This document shows, piece by piece, positions 8,601-8,905 of a stretch of 8,905 bases of DNA (positions are counted from its first letter, which is position 1; every line of letters starts with the position of its first letter). Made by a program: the position numbers and the translations under genes. Origin of the DNA: Pseudomonas sp. (GTDB lineage: Bacteria > Pseudomonadota > Gammaproteobacteria > Pseudomonadales > Pseudomonadaceae). The notes below the pieces were generated by a model, which did not search any database, had not been told where the DNA came from, and saw nothing but the letters and a program-made list of their open reading frames with translations. The stretch spans positions 452-9,356 of the forward strand of contig DQGF01000447.1 in the NCBI GenBank assembly GCA_003525045.1, written 5' to 3'.

Positions 8601-8905
8601 CGACGGCCTCAACGTGTTGCTCCGTCACGCCCGGCTCGCCTCCTCTTTATCCCTCACCGTCCCCGACCTGTTGCAGTGGATGACACTCTGCGATGCGTTG
8701 CCTTCCGGGTCCGCTCCCGCTTTTGGCGGCACGCCAGCCAACACGGCCGAGTTCCTGCGCAGAATGGCGCTCCTGCAAGCGACCGGCGTCAACCTGCCCG
8801 ACCTGGACTATCTGCTGCGCAACGGATCGGCCACCCGGAGCAAGATGACGTTTACAACGGCACAGGCGACGGCAGTGTTGCAGGCGATTCGCGATGCGCT
8901 CGCCA
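5668..8905 (+). CDS. TcA-family toxin subunit (receptor-binding/translocation channel), 3' end missing
   Basis: I read this frame from ATG 5668 to the window edge without meeting a stop: 1079 complete codons. The start is set by GGAGG seven bases upstream. Residues about 15-99 form a carboxypeptidase-regulatory-like beta-sandwich; about 110-560 is mainly helical, Ala/Leu-rich; from 564 the VRP1/TcA-type segment begins (LFGSLDYCECSECRSVLSPA). Further TcA-like stretches are FPLTLPFDLSFSRTSAFL (about 676-693), LDRANRFLRLW (about 836-846), MWELDWAL (about 853-860) and STYDRVFRSPTLL (about 917-929). TcA proteins usually run to about 2500 residues or more, so the receptor-binding, neuraminidase-like and channel parts should lie beyond the window. 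In the family, TcA pentamers bind the target cell and inject the effector through a central channel. No signal peptide is visible at the N-terminus, as is usual for TcA. The family call is firm; the target host is unknown. Confidence 0.88.
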   Translation, partial: MPIERTPGATGDGQGSVQGKFVDADGAPIAGARISLLAQRVRDRSELASAATNELGEFLLIYPRNKAVNLIVQALDAHGKVTAKSEVLFAADAHVDIDLTTARIGSVPAPSAHTLLSSTVASQLLKTPLADLKQNKDNHELDFVAKASGVPFADVARLYIARRLAVANKLDEHTLYGIFSQGIPAPLDTALGQLPDAGIDDAFVAQVLTGVLAHSDASLAHALGAALAANVLPATYAAKQTDELAQLDALRTQRVGAKPYIRGKTPLNDVLSAAGVDAVVSTAFIQAYAASGKRLRATWKALRADTALTKEQLTTLNTALNASELLGGNLVLVKDTLQRLARGALTSVQNLALLDEAEWVARIEQLDPQASTIPPVLPDDTPAQRILRFAKALAERFQSRYLTTTFLGGLTKATESSFAAKEELVSVLTANPKLNLRRTNIDQYVARNNVEMSAQALGSLKAMQRLSLLSPHYATVEALKGAGYHSAQAVYFSGRAPFVAQMTPLLGSAPRAEAAWLRAQARYASALSAFGRYNLALNGTTVALMASPVPPADSLANLPDLQALFGSLDYCECSECRSVLSPAAYFVDLLQFLKQRAVLDALFSRRPDLQFIALGCDNTDVTLPYIDVVNELLESAIAPPAAPVTLFETAGASAERRALPQQVSQAAYDKTAVAVFPLTLPFDLSFSRTSAFLKAMGTRLDQVMRLCGSGSAAARAAAQLGLNPALQAVINGTDPHQPWERWGFNAQANPANVYDPKTRQPLSPPPADWIAALSKVPVLLGRANLNFAQLCQLLEVTWVTGGNVTLKLGFTVQDNINISSCDTELMTIDGLDAAVLDRANRFLRLWTATELQMWELDWALESANGNMDNAFLIFIADALALRERLRLPLQELLSFWGPMSTHDVNSHLGDVDTLVASTYDRVFRSPTLLASWSEVFVDAGALPQGPIDSNAIKAALGLSTDDLAAIGAATGVTLDLSLDGLNVLLRHARLASSLSLTVPDLLQWMTLCDALPSGSAPAFGGTPANTAEFLRRMALLQATGVNLPDLDYLLRNGSATRSKMTFTTAQATAVLQAIRDALA
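5710..5964 (+). other. N-terminal carboxypeptidase-regulatory-like (transthyretin-like) beta-sandwich of the TcA subunit
   Basis: Residues 15-99 of the TcA protein show the pattern GSVQGKFVDADGAPIAGARI, then TNELGEFLL, then alternating hydrophobic residues to VDIDL. This is the usual pattern of CarboxypepD_reg-like beta-sandwich domains (G-x-V-x-D-x-x-G-x-P-hydrophobic-x-G-A followed by T(D/N)-x-x-G-x-F). Such domains generally act in binding or as structural spacers and are not catalytic. I recall similar domains at the start of other long TcA proteins with a neuraminidase-like region, but classical Photorhabdus TcdA does not begin this way. A role at the outer tip of the shell is inference. 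Confidence 0.7.
7357..8490 (+). other. VRP1/TcA-type conserved segment of the TcA subunit
   Basis: The segment opens at residue 564 with LFGSLDYCECSECRSVLSPA followed by AYFVDLLQFL, a signature of TcA/VRP1-type proteins. Cysteines are at residues 571, 573 and 576 (codons at 7378, 7384 and 7393), forming C-x-C-x2-C. Downstream, IDGLDAAVLDRANRFLRLW (8143-8205 approximately), MWELDWALE, LRERLRLPLQELLSFWG and STYDRVF follow in the order usual for TcA. In TcA structures this N-terminal part builds the alpha-helical shell around the channel. The right boundary is approximate. Confidence 0.78.

Overview
The window is almost entirely two large plus-strand genes, both cut by the window edges. Together they encode a Tc (toxin complex, ABC-type) toxin of the kind known from Photorhabdus, Xenorhabdus, Yersinia and many soil and plant-associated bacteria. 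By eye the DNA is about 60% G+C. A clear GGAGG ribosome-binding site and close gene packing suggest a high-GC Gram-negative bacterium such as a Burkholderia, Pseudomonas or Xanthomonadales relative. That placement is inference from composition and gene family only.

Layout. Positions 2-5641 are the 3' part of a single-chain TcB-TcC protein; its N-terminus lies upstream of the window. In order it carries the end of the TcB middle domains, a long run of RHS/YD repeats, the conserved RHS core with the two-aspartate self-cleavage motif, and a 327-residue C-terminal effector (hypervariable) domain. After 26 noncoding bases containing a strong ribosome-binding site, positions 5668-8905 encode the first 1079 residues of a TcA-family subunit, running off the right edge. 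It has an N-terminal carboxypeptidase-regulatory-like beta-sandwich, a long alpha-helical region, then the VRP1/TcA-type segment. No RNA gene, mobile element, CRISPR array or terminator was seen, and no stretch over 300 bases lacks a gene.

How they work together (established for the family). TcA pentamers form the receptor-binding shell and translocation channel. TcB and TcC form a hollow cocoon that encloses the C-terminal effector. TcC cuts the effector loose inside the cocoon, and the effector is pushed through the TcA channel into a target cell. Here the cocoon is one polypeptide and is encoded upstream of TcA, with both genes probably in one transcript.

The most interesting part is the effector, positions 4661-5638. 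It does not look like the ADP-ribosyltransferase effectors TccC3 and TccC5. It has a strand ending in SGPHGD and, 70 residues after that His, a strand ending in AAWCHSGVC. These resemble the His-Gly and Cys motifs of caspase/metacaspase-like (clan CD) cysteine peptidases. This assignment is inferred from short motifs and needs a structural or profile comparison.
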